From Photorhabdus australis DSM 17609 (GTDB taxonomy: Bacteria > Pseudomonadota > Gammaproteobacteria > Enterobacterales > Enterobacteriaceae), in assembly GCF_000711895.1 (NCBI RefSeq), contig NZ_JONO01000038.1, positions 1-52,667 of the forward strand: a DNA stretch of 52,667 nt. Direction: 5' to 3'. The stretch's first letter is position 1, and each line of letters begins with the position of its first letter. The notes beneath the pieces are model-generated. The model was not told where the DNA came from, ran no database searches, and saw only the letters and a program-made list of their open reading frames with translations. This document shows, in pieces, positions 20,279 through 31,474 of the stretch. The position numbers were made by a program, and so were the translations under genes.

Positions 20279-21256
20279 TTATTGAGCGTTGTACAAAATC
20301 ACTGCCGCCGTTGCCAGCAGGTTAAGTAAAGTCAGCGGCAAACAGATCTTCCAGCCAAATGCCATTACCTGGTCATAACGTGGGCGCGGTAGCGATGCAC
20401 GTATCAAGATGAACATCACCATGAAGAATGCTGTTTTCAGCGCAAACCAGACAAACGGAGGCAGGAATGGACCATGCCAACCACCAAAAAACATTGTCAC
20501 AATCAAGGCAGAAACCGTAACAATACCGATATATTCACCAACGAAGAACAAACCAAACTTCATACCGGAATATTCAATGTGGTAGCCATCAGCCAACTCC
20601 TGCTCTGCTTCTGGCTGGTCAAATGGGTGACGGTGACACACCGCTACGCCAGCGATAGCAAAAGTCAGGAAACCAAAGAATTGAGGAATGATATTCCACA
20701 TATTTTCCTGTGCATTGACGATATCCACCATATTGAAGGAATCTGCCTGAGCAACAACGCCCATAAAAGAGAGGCCAATAAACACTTCATAACTCAGTGT
20801 CTGCGCAGAAGCACGCATCGCCCCCAACAATGAGTATTTGTTATTACTTGACCATCCAGCAAACAGGACCGCATAGACAGCCAGACCTGCCATCATCATG
20901 AAGAACAAAATACCGATGTTCAGATCAGCTGCCATCCAGGTCGGAGTGATCGGCACAATGGCAAATGCAAGCAGCAAAGAAACGAAACCAATAACCGGTG
21001 CTAAGGTAAAGATCAATCTGTCAGCAAACAGTGGCACCCAATCCTCTTTGAAGAACATTTTGATCATGTCAGCGACGATCTGTAATGATCCCCCCCAACC
21101 TACGCGGTTTGGCCCATAACGGTTCTGAAACAACCCCAGCAGGCGACGCTCACCAAAGCTCATTAATGCCCCACAAGCAACCACTACTAACAGGATTACT
21201 ACCGCCTTTAGAATAGCAATCAGTACATCAATAACTTCAGGGGTTAACCAACTCAT
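20279..21256 (-). CDS. nuoH: NADH-quinone oxidoreductase subunit H
   Basis: Membrane subunit of complex I at the junction with the peripheral arm, forming part of the quinone-binding chamber. 325 residues, as in E. coli, with about eight helices. Conserved family signatures: [24 protein letters not shown] (about residues 30-53), where the ERR..G..Q.R.GPN motif is diagnostic, and [31 protein letters not shown] (about 208-238), which forms the acidic E-channel loop. Four-base overlap with nuoG. Confidence 0.97.
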   Translation of the reverse strand: MSWLTPEVIDVLIAILKAVVILLVVVACGALMSFGERRLLGLFQNRYGPNRVGWGGSLQIVADMIKMFFKEDWVPLFADRLIFTLAPVIGFVSLLLAFAIVPITPTWMAADLNIGILFFMMMAGLAVYAVLFAGWSSNNKYSLLGAMRASAQTLSYEVFIGLSFMGVVAQADSFNMVDIVNAQENMWNIIPQFFGFLTFAIAGVAVCHRHPFDQPEAEQELADGYHIEYSGMKFGLFFVGEYIGIVTVSALIVTMFFGGWHGPFLPPFVWFALKTAFFMVMFILIRASLPRPRYDQVMAFGWKICLPLTLLNLLATAAVILYNAQ

Positions 21257-23979
21257 TGTGCAACCTCCCGCAGATTATTTACTGAAACACCCGCCATTAC
21301 CGGAGGAATACCCGGCATTCCCATTGGCAAACCAATCTGCCCCTGAGCAAGATTTTCACTCAAACGGACTGCCAGACGCAGTTGCTGACCAAAACAATCA
21401 AACTCCAGAACAGAACCCGTTTTCACACCCAGTTGATCCGCATCTTGACTATTGAGCATCACATAAGGCTCCGGCATACGTTCCTGAATCACATCAGAAC
21501 GCTGGGTTAATTCCTCACTGCCAAACAAGTGGTGGTAAGGAGCAACTGTCCATTGGTTATCCTGTACAGTAAATTTCGTCGGGATCTGATCAAAGTAGTT
21601 CAGCCCTCCGTCAGTCGTTTCAATCAGGCGCACACCAGGATCACCAAAACGCAGATGACCACCCACTTCCGACTGGAATTTATTCCAAGCCTGCGGTGAG
21701 TTCCAACCCGGTGCCCAGGCAAACGGAACTTGTTGACGAAATGCATCAGGGCTATTGTTACCTTCCATAGAGAAGGCAAACGGTGAATCAATATCCTGCG
21801 GCTGACGTTGTTCATGTACACTGAGGTTTGCCAGCATAGCGGTACGACCACTGTAACGATGCGGTGAACGCGCCAATTTCTGACCACGAATACGGAATGT
21901 AGAATCTGGTGCCGCATCAACAATGCCTTTAAGTTGCGGCATCACTGCAACACAGGCATCAATAACATGGTCGAGTTGAGTCCAATCCAAATGACGCTCA
22001 GTATAAGTTGCATGCAAAGAGTGCAACCAACGCCAGCTCTCCAGCATCACTACCGATTTGTCATAAAAAGAGGGTTCGAAAACCTGAAAATAACGTTGCG
22101 CCCTGCCTTCCTGATTCACCAATGTACCGTCACTTTCTGCAAAACTGGAAGCTGGAAGAATCAAATGGGCTTTATCCATGATAGCCGTGCGCTGATGATC
22201 AACCACAACCAGGTTTTTCAAATTACTCAGGGCATTGTCTACCTGATCCGCTGCTGCATGCCGATAGAGATCATTTTCCATCACAATAGCGGTATCAGAT
22301 TTACCACTGTTTATACGCTGCAAAGCAGCATCCAGTGGCTGAGCTTCCATCATTGCCAATCCAATGCTATTGGCATAAATGGCAACAAATGACAGTCCCA
22401 CATCTGAGCCTTTGTCTTTCAGTGCCCAGGCAACATTAGCTGCCGCCTGAATGATAGCGTCACTGCCAACGTTACTTCCGCTGATAATCAGTGGTTTCTT
22501 CGCACCAATCAATGCCTGCGCCACCATATCTACTTTAGCTTTCAGCTCATCCGACAGATTTTCAACCGCTGGCGCAGTGTTATCTAATGCATGCGCGACT
22601 GCAAAACCAAAACGAGCCTGATCATCAACCGGTGCACGATAATTCCACGCTGCGATATCATCCAGACGAGTATCATCTACGTTAGTCACAAACAGGGGAT
22701 ATTTAGCATGCTGACCAATATTCATCACCGCAGCAATCTGCCAGTCAGCAACTTTCTGGGCAGCCGCCATTTCACGGGCTTTGCCTTTCACTGCCTGACG
22801 AACAGCCAGTGCCATACGAGCACCAGTCTGCGTTAAGTCTTCACCTAAAATCAGCACCGCATCATAGCTTTCAATTTCACGCAATGACGGAGTATAAACA
22901 CCGCCCTGCTGAAGAATTTCCAGCATCATATCAAGACGGTGCTGTTCAGCGGCAGAGATTCCGCTATAGAAGTTTTCCGCCCCCACTAACTCACGCAATG
23001 CAAAATTACTTTCCAAGCTGGCACGAGGTGAGCCAATACCAATAGCATTTTTGGCCTGACGTAAAATATCTGCTCCACCCTGCATTGCCTGTTCAGAATT
23101 AAGTGCTATCCAATGATCACCACGCAATTGCTGTGGCTGGCGAGGACGATCTTTACGATTCACATAGCCATAACCGAAACGACCGCGGTCACACATAAAA
23201 TAGTGGTTTACCGTACCGTTATAGCGGTTCTCAATACGGCGTAATTCACCATAACGCTCCCCAGGGCTGGTGTTACAGCCGATGCTGCACTGCTGGCAGA
23301 TGCTTGGCGCAAACTGCATATCCCATTTACGGTTATAACGTTCAGAATGGGTTTTATCAGTGAATACCCCAGTTGGGCAAATTTCTACCAAGTTGCCGGA
23401 GAACTCACTTTCCAGGGTACCGCTTTCAGGGCGGCCAAAATAGACGTTATCGTGAGCACCATAGACACCAAAATCAGTGCCATCAGCATAGTCTTTGTAA
23501 TAGCGCACACAACGGTAACAGGCAATACAACGGTTCATTTCATGAGAAATAAACGGTCCTAACTCCTGATTGTTATGAGTACGCTTAGTGAAGCGGTATT
23601 TACGGAATGTATGACCAGTCATCACGGTCATATCCTGCAAATGGCAATTGCCCCCTTCTTCACACACAGGGCAATCATGCGGGTGGTTAGTCATTAACCA
23701 CTCAACCACACTCTCACGGAACTGTTTAGCCTCTTCATCATCAATAGAGATAAAGGTGCCATCCATTGCCGGAGTCATACAGGACATAATCAGACGACCG
23801 CGCGTATCATTCTCATTTTGATATTGCTTTACCGCACACTGGCGGCAAGCGCCAACGCTTCCCAGCGCTGGATGCCAGCAAAAATAAGGAATATCTAGCC
23901 CTAAAGAGAGGCAAGCTTGTAACAGGTTATCAGCCCCGTCTACATCATATTTTTTGCCGTCTACATGTATAGTAGCCAT
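21253..23979 (-). CDS. nuoG: NADH-quinone oxidoreductase subunit G
   Basis: Large iron-sulphur subunit of the NADH dehydrogenase module. The N-terminus binds clusters N1b ([2Fe-2S], [19 protein letters not shown], about residues 34-52), N5 (His-Cys ligated, [17 protein letters not shown], about 101-117) and N4 ([14 protein letters not shown] and later ICPTGV), then [14 protein letters not shown], the extra N7 site of E. coli-type NuoG. The remainder is a molybdopterin-oxidoreductase-like domain without cofactor. I start at the ATG at 23979, which gives the E. coli N-terminus MATIHVDGK (908 residues); an upstream ATG at 24015 would add 12 unrelated residues. Confidence 0.97.
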   Translation of the reverse strand: MATIHVDGKKYDVDGADNLLQACLSLGLDIPYFCWHPALGSVGACRQCAVKQYQNENDTRGRLIMSCMTPAMDGTFISIDDEEAKQFRESVVEWLMTNHPHDCPVCEEGGNCHLQDMTVMTGHTFRKYRFTKRTHNNQELGPFISHEMNRCIACYRCVRYYKDYADGTDFGVYGAHDNVYFGRPESGTLESEFSGNLVEICPTGVFTDKTHSERYNRKWDMQFAPSICQQCSIGCNTSPGERYGELRRIENRYNGTVNHYFMCDRGRFGYGYVNRKDRPRQPQQLRGDHWIALNSEQAMQGGADILRQAKNAIGIGSPRASLESNFALRELVGAENFYSGISAAEQHRLDMMLEILQQGGVYTPSLREIESYDAVLILGEDLTQTGARMALAVRQAVKGKAREMAAAQKVADWQIAAVMNIGQHAKYPLFVTNVDDTRLDDIAAWNYRAPVDDQARFGFAVAHALDNTAPAVENLSDELKAKVDMVAQALIGAKKPLIISGSNVGSDAIIQAAANVAWALKDKGSDVGLSFVAIYANSIGLAMMEAQPLDAALQRINSGKSDTAIVMENDLYRHAAADQVDNALSNLKNLVVVDHQRTAIMDKAHLILPASSFAESDGTLVNQEGRAQRYFQVFEPSFYDKSVVMLESWRWLHSLHATYTERHLDWTQLDHVIDACVAVMPQLKGIVDAAPDSTFRIRGQKLARSPHRYSGRTAMLANLSVHEQRQPQDIDSPFAFSMEGNNSPDAFRQQVPFAWAPGWNSPQAWNKFQSEVGGHLRFGDPGVRLIETTDGGLNYFDQIPTKFTVQDNQWTVAPYHHLFGSEELTQRSDVIQERMPEPYVMLNSQDADQLGVKTGSVLEFDCFGQQLRLAVRLSENLAQGQIGLPMGMPGIPPVMAGVSVNNLREVAQ

Positions 23980-24054
23980 AGTCAGCATGCTTCCAAGTGA
24001 CCTGCTTTTCAGCAAGTGTTAATCAAAAATTCTGCTTATTTCGTGAAAAATCCA

Positions 24055-25419
24055 TTACCAACGCTGCTTTAGCAGGTTTGACTGGATACCCGCAATCAGA
24101 TGGGTGTTTCCATAGTCTTTGGTTACAATTCCAGCTTCGAATTCATCACGGAAGTATTTGATGGCGCTCTGTAATGGTTCTACCGCTCCCGGTGCGTGGG
24201 CACAAAATGTATTACCCGGCCCAAGGAAACGACAAAGCTGTTCCAGCGTTTCGATATCCCCAGGTTGCCCTTCCCCACGCTCTATTGCGCGCAGAATTTT
24301 CACACTCCATGGCAATCCATCACGGCACGGTGTACACCAACCACAGGATTCACGGGAAAAGAATTCCTCAAGGTTACGCGTCAGAGAAACCATGTTAATT
24401 TCATGATCAACTGCCATTGCCAGTGCAGTTCCAAGACGACTGCCCGCTTTAGCGATATTTTCGAAATCCATTGGCAGATCCAAATGATCAGCAGTCAGGA
24501 AATCTGTTCCTGCACCACCGGGTTGCCATGCTTTAAATTTCAGGCCGTCACGCATACCACCAGCATAATCTTCAAGAATTTCACGAGCGGTAATACCGAA
24601 TGGCAGTTCCCACAACCCCGGATTTTTCACCCGACCAGAGAAACCCATCAGTTTAGTGCCGGCATCCTTACTTTTGTCGGCACTCAAGCCGATATACCAC
24701 TCTTTACCGTGTTCAAGAATTGAGGGAACATTACACAAGGTTTCAACATTGTTAACGCAAGTCGGCTTACCCCATACGCCGGAAGTGGCTGGAAATGGCG
24801 GTTTTGAACGTGGATTAGCTCGACGGCCTTCCAATGAATTAATCAGCGCTGTTTCCTCACCACAGATATAGCGCCCTGCACCGGTATGCACAAACAGCTC
24901 AAAATCAAAGCCGCTGCCCATAATGTTTTTGCCCAGTAAACCTGCTGCTTTGGCTTCTTCAATGGCTTTACGCAGATGCACAGCCGCTTCCACATATTCA
25001 CCACGCAGGAAGATATAACCACGATAAGCTTTCAGAGCAAATGCACTAATCAGCATTCCTTCCACCAGCAGGTGAGGAAGTTGCTCCATTAGCAAGCGGT
25101 CTTTATAGGTACCTGGTTCCATTTCATCTGCATTACATAGCAGATAACGGATATCCATGCTTTCATCTTTTGGCATCAGGCTCCATTTCAAACCAGTGGA
25201 GAAACCTGCTCCACCGCGGCCTTTCAACCCGGCATCTTTTACCAGAGAAACGACTTCATTCGGAGTCATACTTTTCAGTGCTTTTTCAGCACCGCGATAA
25301 CCGTTTTTACTACGGTATTCATCCAACCATACCGGCTGTTTATCATCACGCAAGCGCCAGGTAAGAGGGTGGTTTTCCGCAGTACGGACAATTTCTTTTA
25401 TTCCTGAATATGTTGTCAT
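24055..25419 (-). CDS. nuoF: NADH-quinone oxidoreductase subunit F
   Basis: Flavoprotein subunit where NADH is oxidised and electrons enter via FMN and cluster N3. 454 residues (E. coli 445). Motifs: [16 protein letters not shown] (NADH/FMN loop, about residues 64-79), the FMN-binding [14 protein letters not shown] (about 94-107), [19 protein letters not shown] (about 180-198), and the cluster ligands in [11 protein letters not shown] with a fourth Cys in [11 protein letters not shown]. The GTG/ATG junction overlaps nuoE by four bases; a 75-base gap separates it from nuoG. Confidence 0.97.
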   Translation of the reverse strand: MTTYSGIKEIVRTAENHPLTWRLRDDKQPVWLDEYRSKNGYRGAEKALKSMTPNEVVSLVKDAGLKGRGGAGFSTGLKWSLMPKDESMDIRYLLCNADEMEPGTYKDRLLMEQLPHLLVEGMLISAFALKAYRGYIFLRGEYVEAAVHLRKAIEEAKAAGLLGKNIMGSGFDFELFVHTGAGRYICGEETALINSLEGRRANPRSKPPFPATSGVWGKPTCVNNVETLCNVPSILEHGKEWYIGLSADKSKDAGTKLMGFSGRVKNPGLWELPFGITAREILEDYAGGMRDGLKFKAWQPGGAGTDFLTADHLDLPMDFENIAKAGSRLGTALAMAVDHEINMVSLTRNLEEFFSRESCGWCTPCRDGLPWSVKILRAIERGEGQPGDIETLEQLCRFLGPGNTFCAHAPGAVEPLQSAIKYFRDEFEAGIVTKDYGNTHLIAGIQSNLLKQRW

Positions 25420-25964
25420 GGATACTGCTCCAATAACTTCTCGATCTCTTCAGGTTTTACAGAACTGTGAGTATCGTCATCGATCATCATGGTCGGACCT
25501 TTATCACAGTTACCCAGACAACACGTTGGCAGCAGCGTAAAACGCCCGTCTTGTGTAGTCTGCCCTGGGCAGATATTCAGGTGTTTTTCAATCGCAGCCT
25601 GAACACCCTGATAACCGGTAATATGGCAAACCACACTGTCACAATAACGGATAATGTGACGGCCCACTGGCTGGCGATAAATCTGGCTGTAGAACGTTGC
25701 CACACCTTCAACATCACTGGCTGGAATACCAAGAACATCAGCAATCGCATAAATGGCGCCATCCGGCACCCAACCACGATGTTTCTGCACAATTTTCAAT
25801 GCTTCAATAGAAGCCGCGCGCGGATCTTCGTAGTGGTGTTTTTCCTGCTCAATAGCATCGTGCTCTTCAACACTCAGTACAAAATTTGCTTTTGCCTGAG
25901 ACTCTGTCACGTTAACCACATCAAGGCGCGCCTGTTGATCATTTGCGTTAATTTCACGTTGCAT
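25416..25964 (-). CDS. nuoE: NADH-quinone oxidoreductase subunit E
   Basis: Thioredoxin-fold [2Fe-2S] subunit of the NADH module (cluster N1a). Ligand motifs are CDSVVC (about residues 108-113) and [10 protein letters not shown] (about 148-157). The protein is 182 residues against 166 in E. coli; the extra length is at the N-terminus ([16 protein letters not shown]), which may be genuine or may indicate an internal start. It lies two bases after nuoCD and overlaps nuoF. Confidence 0.96.
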   Translation of the reverse strand: MQREINANDQQARLDVVNVTESQAKANFVLSVEEHDAIEQEKHHYEDPRAASIEALKIVQKHRGWVPDGAIYAIADVLGIPASDVEGVATFYSQIYRQPVGRHIIRYCDSVVCHITGYQGVQAAIEKHLNICPGQTTQDGRFTLLPTCCLGNCDKGPTMMIDDDTHSSVKPEEIEKLLEQYP

Positions 25965-25966
25965 AG

Positions 25967-27766
25967 TTAGCGATCCACATCAGACATAACAAAATCGATA
26001 CTGCCCAGATATACGATCAGGTCAGAAACCAAACTACCGCGGATTACCGAAGGAATCTGCTGCAAATGCGGATAACTTGGTGTACGGATACGAGTACGAT
26101 AACTCATGGTACTGCCGTCACTGGTCAGATAGTAACTATTGATACCCTTGGTTGCTTCAATCATCTGGAAAGACTCATTGGCTGGCATTACCGGCCCCCA
26201 TGACACTTGCAGGAAGTGGTTAATCATAGTTTCAATATGCTGCAAAGTGCGTTCTTTCGGTGGTGGAGTTGTGAGTGGATGATCTGCTTTGAATGGACCT
26301 TCAGGCATATTGTCCAGACACTGTCTCAGAATACGCAGGCTTTGACGTACTTCTTCTACTTTCAACATCACACGATCATAGCAGTCGCCGTTATTACCAA
26401 TTGGCACTTCGAAATCAAAGTTTTCATAACCCGAGTATGGACGCCATTTCCGCACATCAAATGCAATACCCGTTGCGCGTAAGCCAGCCCCTGTCGTACC
26501 CCAGTCAAGAGCTTGCTTGGAATTATAGGCCGCAACACCTATAGAACGACCTTTCAGGATGCTATTCTTCAGCGCTGCTTTCACGTAGGAATCAAGACGT
26601 TTAGGCAACCAATCCAGCAAATCGCGCAACAATCTATCCCAGCCACGTGGCAAGTCATGAGCAACACCGCCAATGCGGAACCATGCCGGATGCATACGGA
26701 AACCCGTAATAGCCTCCACCAAATCATAAATCTTCTGGCGATCAGTAAAGGCGAAGAATACGGGGGTCATCCCACCAACGTCTTGGATAAAAGTCGAGAT
26801 GTACAACAGATGGCTGTTAATACGGAACAATTCCGATAACATGACACGAATAGTTTTCACCCGGTCCGGCACTTCAATACCAGCTAGTTTCTCCACTGCC
26901 AGTACATAAGGCATTTCATTGACACAACCACCCAGGTATTCAATGCGGTCTGTATAGGGGATATAGCTGTGCCAAGATTGGCGTTCACCCATTTTTTCCG
27001 CACCGCGGTGATGATAACCGACATCAGGTACGCAATCGACAATCTCTTCGCCATCTAACTGAAGAATAATACGGAATGCGCCATGAGAAGAGGGATGGTT
27101 AGGACCAAGGTTAAGGAACATGAAGTCCTCATTCTCAGTACCGCGTTTCATTCCCCACTCTTCTGGCTTGAAAGTCAGTGCTTCCATTTCCAGATCTTCT
27201 TTCTGTCTAGTCAGCTCGAAGGGATTGAACTCTGTCGCACGAGCCGGATAATCCTTACGCAACGGATGCCCTTCCCAAGTCGGTGGCATCATAATGCGGC
27301 GTAGATTCGGATGACCATTAAAAACAATCCCAAACATTTCCCATGTTTCGCGCTCATACCAGTTGGCATTTGAGAACAAAGGAGTAGCCGTCGGGAGGTT
27401 CAGGTCTTTCTCATTAAGCGCAACCTTCAGCATGATGTCTCGATTACGCTCAATAGAAAGCAGGTGATAAAACACAGAAAAGTCTGCATCTGGCAGACCC
27501 TGGCGGTGAGTACGCTGACGTTCATCCATTCCATGCAAATCAAAGAGCATGACATAAGGTTTAGGCAGCTTCTTCAGGAAAGTCATTACTTCCAGTAATT
27601 GTTCACGCTTCACCCAGACAACCGGTATACCGGTACGAGTTGGCTGAACAGTAAAGGCATCCGGGCCAAAATGGTTACGCAGTTCGCCCACAACCGGATC
27701 ATCAAGATGGTCATGAGTTTGCCACGCAGGCCGGGCGCTTTCTTGCGCTATCTGATCTATCATCAT
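25967..27766 (-). CDS. nuoC: Fused NADH-quinone oxidoreductase subunit C/D
   Basis: The NuoC (30 kDa) and NuoD (49 kDa) subunits are fused in one chain, as in E. coli and relatives. Residues up to about 190 are NuoC ([24 protein letters not shown], then the [11 protein letters not shown] junction). The remainder is NuoD, related to [NiFe]-hydrogenase large subunits, with [13 protein letters not shown] (quinone-site His, about 224) and [11 protein letters not shown] (quinone-site Tyr, about 272). 599 residues, ending FVMSDVDR. The start is an ATG-ATG pair (27766 or 27763). Confidence 0.97.
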   Translation of the reverse strand: MMIDQIAQESARPAWQTHDHLDDPVVGELRNHFGPDAFTVQPTRTGIPVVWVKREQLLEVMTFLKKLPKPYVMLFDLHGMDERQRTHRQGLPDADFSVFYHLLSIERNRDIMLKVALNEKDLNLPTATPLFSNANWYERETWEMFGIVFNGHPNLRRIMMPPTWEGHPLRKDYPARATEFNPFELTRQKEDLEMEALTFKPEEWGMKRGTENEDFMFLNLGPNHPSSHGAFRIILQLDGEEIVDCVPDVGYHHRGAEKMGERQSWHSYIPYTDRIEYLGGCVNEMPYVLAVEKLAGIEVPDRVKTIRVMLSELFRINSHLLYISTFIQDVGGMTPVFFAFTDRQKIYDLVEAITGFRMHPAWFRIGGVAHDLPRGWDRLLRDLLDWLPKRLDSYVKAALKNSILKGRSIGVAAYNSKQALDWGTTGAGLRATGIAFDVRKWRPYSGYENFDFEVPIGNNGDCYDRVMLKVEEVRQSLRILRQCLDNMPEGPFKADHPLTTPPPKERTLQHIETMINHFLQVSWGPVMPANESFQMIEATKGINSYYLTSDGSTMSYRTRIRTPSYPHLQQIPSVIRGSLVSDLIVYLGSIDFVMSDVDR

Positions 27767-27886
27767 TTTTCACCACAACGCTTTGATCAGTGTTTGTTTT
27801 GATCAGGATTAGTATCGCAACACATTGCTCTGGTTACATTCATTAGGCTATTTTTAATAAACGCCTACTGCCTAAAAGACAGATTC

Positions 27887-28561
27887 TTAAACTTCATCTG
27901 GCGTACGCAGATTTTTCACCGCAATACGTTCCCCGTGCTTACGTTCTCTTTCTGACTGCATATTGGCACGATAAACCCCTTGATCTCCCACTACCCAAGA
28001 TAATGGGCGGCGCTCTTTGCCGATAGACTCCTGTAGCAACAATAGAGCTTGCATATAAGCTTCAGGACGAGGAGGACAACCAGGAATATAAACATCAACG
28101 GGAATGAACTTATCGACTCCTTGAACCACAGAGTAGATATCGTACATACCACCAGAGTTGGCACAAGCTCCCATAGAGATAACCCACTTCGGTTCAAGCA
28201 TCTGGTCATAAAGGCGCTGAATAACCGGAGCCATTTTGGTAAAGCAGGTTCCAGCAACCACCATAAAATCAGCCTGACGGGGCGATGCACGTAAAACTTC
28301 AGCACCAAAACGGGCGACGTCATGAACGGCAGTGAATGAGGTCGCCATTTCCACATAACAACAGGAAAGACCGAAGTTATAGGGCCACAGGGAGTTTTTA
28401 CGCCCCCAGTTCACCAAATCATGCAGAGCATGCTCCAGTTTGCCCATGTAAACACTACGGTGGACATGTTGCTCTAGTGGGTCAGCGACAATTTCCTGTT
28501 TTTGCAGGGGATAACGGTCATTCTCACCGTTCGGATCTATGCGGGTGAGCGTATAATCCAT
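27887..28561 (-). CDS. nuoB: NADH-quinone oxidoreductase subunit B
   Basis: Subunit holding cluster N2, the last electron donor to quinone. The tandem-cysteine motif [12 protein letters not shown] (about residues 62-73) supplies two N2 ligands; the third and fourth lie in VAGTCFTK (about 102-109) and [15 protein letters not shown] (about 157-171). 224 residues (E. coli 220). It is separated from nuoCD by 120 bases in which I see no clear gene, and follows nuoA by 16 bases. Confidence 0.97.
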   Translation of the reverse strand: MDYTLTRIDPNGENDRYPLQKQEIVADPLEQHVHRSVYMGKLEHALHDLVNWGRKNSLWPYNFGLSCCYVEMATSFTAVHDVARFGAEVLRASPRQADFMVVAGTCFTKMAPVIQRLYDQMLEPKWVISMGACANSGGMYDIYSVVQGVDKFIPVDVYIPGCPPRPEAYMQALLLLQESIGKERRPLSWVVGDQGVYRANMQSERERKHGERIAVKNLRTPDEV

Positions 28562-28577
28562 CTTTAATGCCTCGCTA

Positions 28578-29027
28578 TTACTGCGGATGACTGTTATTAG
28601 TGTTAATCACAACGCTTGGTTTATTTACCTGGCGACTTGATCGGGATGGCGTCCAATTCAGCGCACCGATACGTACCAGATAGAGTAAGCCTGCTAATAA
28701 CACTAAAATGAAAATACTTGCTTCAATAAAGCCTAACCAACCACTCTCTTTAATAGAGACTGACCATGCATATAGGAACAAAGCTTCAACATCGAAGATG
28801 ACGAAGAACATGGCGACCAGATAGAACTTTGCCGACATGCGGAGACGAGCACTGCCGACAGAGTCGATACCTGATTCATAGGGGATGTGTTTTGCTCGGG
28901 CTTTAGCTCTCCCGCCTAAGAAAAACGCTCCTAACAGCATCAAAGCACACAGACCGAAAGCACCTAAAAGAAATACCGCGAATGCCCAGTGATGGGCAAA
29001 GAGTTCAGTGGATGTTGACATACTCAT
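28578..29027 (-). CDS. nuoA: NADH-quinone oxidoreductase subunit A
   Basis: Three-helix membrane subunit of complex I next to the quinone site; first gene of the nuo operon. The N-terminus [16 protein letters not shown] is almost the same as E. coli NuoA, supporting the ATG at 29027. Conserved loop and helices: [41 protein letters not shown] (about residues 49-89), with the FDVEA acidic motif. 149 residues (E. coli 147). The operon promoter should lie in the 700 bases upstream, towards hexA. Confidence 0.97.
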   Translation of the reverse strand: MSMSTSTELFAHHWAFAVFLLGAFGLCALMLLGAFFLGGRAKARAKHIPYESGIDSVGSARLRMSAKFYLVAMFFVIFDVEALFLYAWSVSIKESGWLGFIEASIFILVLLAGLLYLVRIGALNWTPSRSSRQVNKPSVVINTNNSHPQ

Positions 29028-29732
29028 TGCTTACTCATCAAAAGTGGTGTCAAAAGTGTCTGCTCTTCTGTCTGGCAGTGTTGCACCACATCGATTCAAG
29101 GGAAGGGGTAACAACCAAATCTGAAACACTGCTAATCAATGATTGATGGAGTGAATCTTCTTGGCTTTTACTCCTCTCAACAATATTTTGTCTGTTATGA
29201 CAAAATTAATCTAACATTTATTTACAAATCGCGAACTTGATCTTAACGCATTATGTTACCGCGCTGCTAAAACGTGTCAGTCAGCCAACACATGAACAGC
29301 CACGTAGGCTAGTTTAACCGATAACTCGCTTTTACTACATCATTATCTCAGGAAAAACCTGCCTTTCCACTGTCTTATAGGGAATATTTCTTTGATCAAG
29401 TACACAATTTGGCAGAAAAAAATTTGAATGCTGACGATAATTCATTCAAATCTGAAGAAATTATATTTTCTTACACATCGATAAGAGAAAATATCCAATT
29501 AACTATAGAAACTCTTATTTTATCAATTCAGCAAATTATTACCTTGTTAACAAAGTAACATTTTTTTAACCAAATCAAAGGGGCATTAAGAAAAAAGCTA
29601 CCGTATATTCAACAGTCGGTATAACGGTAAAAAAGGTGTGTTTAGTTGATAATTACTTATAAATATATTTGGAATGCTAATACCTCCTTATCATCCATAA
29701 TGGAGGCATTAGCAAAGATACGGTTTCAGATA
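29028..29732. other. Intergenic region between nuoA and hexA
   Basis: About 700 bases, AT-rich, expected to contain the nuo promoter and its regulatory sites (in E. coli ArcA, NarL, Fis and IHF act here). I could not assign individual sites with confidence. No gene is apparent. The hexA-proximal end carries a terminator-like hairpin. Confidence 0.6.
29675..29714 (-). terminator. Terminator-like hairpin after hexA
   Basis: Arms TGCTAATACCTCC (29675-29687) and GGAGGCATTAGCA (29702-29714) pair over 13 positions with one mismatch on the plus strand that becomes a G-U pair in minus-strand RNA. The strand bias supports function in the hexA transcript, whose stop is 19 bases away. The following bases are A/U-rich. 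Confidence 0.65.
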
Positions 29733-30662
29733 TTACTCTTCAATAATATCTTCATCATCAGAAGGTTCATCAGAAACACTAGATATCGTGTACGGTGTTT
29801 TCTTATTCTCTATTGCACTAAAGACAGTTAAAACCGATTCATTCTGTTCATTACTGTGTCTATATAGAGAGAACTGAGTTTCAGGCAAACGCGGAAGCCC
29901 TTCACTCTCACCTAAAATACGCAGATCAGCATTTTGCATTTCCAAAGGACGAGCGGTAATCCCCACTTCCGCATTGACTGCTGTGCGAACCGCAGATAGA
30001 GAAGCCGCTTCATAAGCAATACGCCATGATACTCCCACCTCATCCAGTGTATCCAATGCTAACTGGCGAAATGGGTTAGTTTCATCCATCACAACCAGCG
30101 GAACAGGCTCGTTTGGTTGTAGCTGGAAATCTGGAGCACAATGCCATAATACAGGGGTTGAGCGCAAAACAGTCCTTGGGTGGTGACTGATCTTTGCGGT
30201 GGTCAATGCCAAATCGATCTCATGGTTATCCAGCATACTTTCAATAAATTGAGTTCGTTTTATACGAACATCTATTGCCATACGCGGATAAACGGAAGCG
30301 ATACGATTTAACAAAAAAGGGAGCAGTGTATCCACAGTGTCATCGGATGCACCAATTCTCAACTCACCTTCTGCATCGCTATAGGTTAATGATGCGCTGG
30401 CATCATCATTAGCGCGCAGAATTTGTCTTGCATAACCAAGAAGTTGAAGACCATGCTCTGTAAGAAGCTTATTACGGCCATGGCGGGCAAATAGCTCTCT
30501 GCCTACCAACTGCTCCAAACGTTGCATTTGCTGACTTACAGCCGATTGCGTTCTGCATACTGCTGCTGCTGCTGCTGCGAAAGTATTTAAATCAGCAACA
30601 GCAACAAAAGTTCTTAGCAGATCGAGATCGAGATTCATTATCGGACGATTTGCATTTATCAT
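29733..30662 (-). CDS. hexA: LysR-type global regulator HexA (LrhA orthologue)
   Basis: DNA-binding LysR-family regulator. In E. coli LrhA represses flagella, fimbriae and RpoS translation; in Photorhabdus the orthologue HexA represses secondary metabolites, bioluminescence and symbiosis factors and is tied to phenotypic variation. The N-terminal helix-turn-helix region (residues 9-72: LDLDLLRTFVAVADLNTFAA, then VCRTQSAVSQQMQRLEQLVG) is nearly identical to LrhA, while the effector domain (about 95-300) diverges. The C-terminus is a short, very acidic tail (SDEPSDDEDIIEE). 309 residues (E. coli 312). The position between nuo and alaA is the conserved lrhA locus. About 800 bases of non-coding DNA lie upstream. 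Confidence 0.93.
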   Translation of the reverse strand: MINANRPIMNLDLDLLRTFVAVADLNTFAAAAAAVCRTQSAVSQQMQRLEQLVGRELFARHGRNKLLTEHGLQLLGYARQILRANDDASASLTYSDAEGELRIGASDDTVDTLLPFLLNRIASVYPRMAIDVRIKRTQFIESMLDNHEIDLALTTAKISHHPRTVLRSTPVLWHCAPDFQLQPNEPVPLVVMDETNPFRQLALDTLDEVGVSWRIAYEAASLSAVRTAVNAEVGITARPLEMQNADLRILGESEGLPRLPETQFSLYRHSNEQNESVLTVFSAIENKKTPYTISSVSDEPSDDEDIIEE

Positions 30663-31474
30663 TGTTTATTCATCACTTTTTTTTGATTTTAATTACTAAC
30701 TAACCTGGTGTTTTTACGTAAGCACTATCAAATTAAATAACATCACTTAGACAGTACTCTACTCTATTAAATAGGGCAAAGACTTACTGCTGTTTTTTTA
30801 CCTATTGAACCCATTGTGGGGTTTTATTTTCTCCTCTTCTTCGTAAAAGTTACTCGGATTCCTAAATAAATTGAGGACAATCCCTATTTACAACACCCTA
30901 TATGTGATTTCTAGTTTGGTTATTTTGTTTTCTGACTCACTTCAAAGAATAACATAAGTTATATCAGAAAAACTAAATATAAAGTAAAAATCTTCAATAT
31001 TGTTAATGTTTAATAATCCTATTCAGATAAATTTACAATTAGTTTCCAGAAATGCTCAAAAATATTGTTAGATCTTTCTAAAATATATAGTCCCGAATTG
31101 CCAATTCAAGTTAAATCTTATACATAAGAATAAATTATACAAATACAATGATTTTTATTGGCAAATTGAGCTATGCGCATTTTCTCTCCATAATCACCTA
31201 TACATACGGCTTTAACGTTAAAAACACGTCAGATCCACACTAAAAAATGACGACATAAAAGAATATAAATCCAATTTTATAAATTAATTAAGAATTTAAC
31301 GCTAACATAATCAACATAAAAAGACACTAAAACAACAACATCCTTGCTAAAACAATCATTTTAACCGAATATATCAACACATCTTCAAAATATCAGGAGG
31401 GAAGAGTACATTAAATGTTACACGCTATATGTTAAATGAACCCATTTTTTACCAAGATTAAGGCAAGACTCTCT
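30663..31474. other. Divergent intergenic region hexA-alaA
   Basis: About 800 bases of AT-rich DNA without a recognisable gene. It must contain the promoters of hexA (minus) and alaA (plus). The length fits heavy regulation of hexA. I see no strong palindromic operator or ERIC here. Confidence 0.6.
31415..31435 (+). other. Possible six-codon leader peptide before alaA
   Basis: An ATG at 31415 opens a six-codon frame (M-L-H-A-I-C, then TAA) 19 bases after a strong AGGAGGG (31395-31401). Its stop overlaps an in-frame ATG at 31436 of the extended alaA reading frame (TAAATG). The spacing of 13 bases from the AGGAGGG is longer than ideal, so translation is uncertain. Confidence 0.3.
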
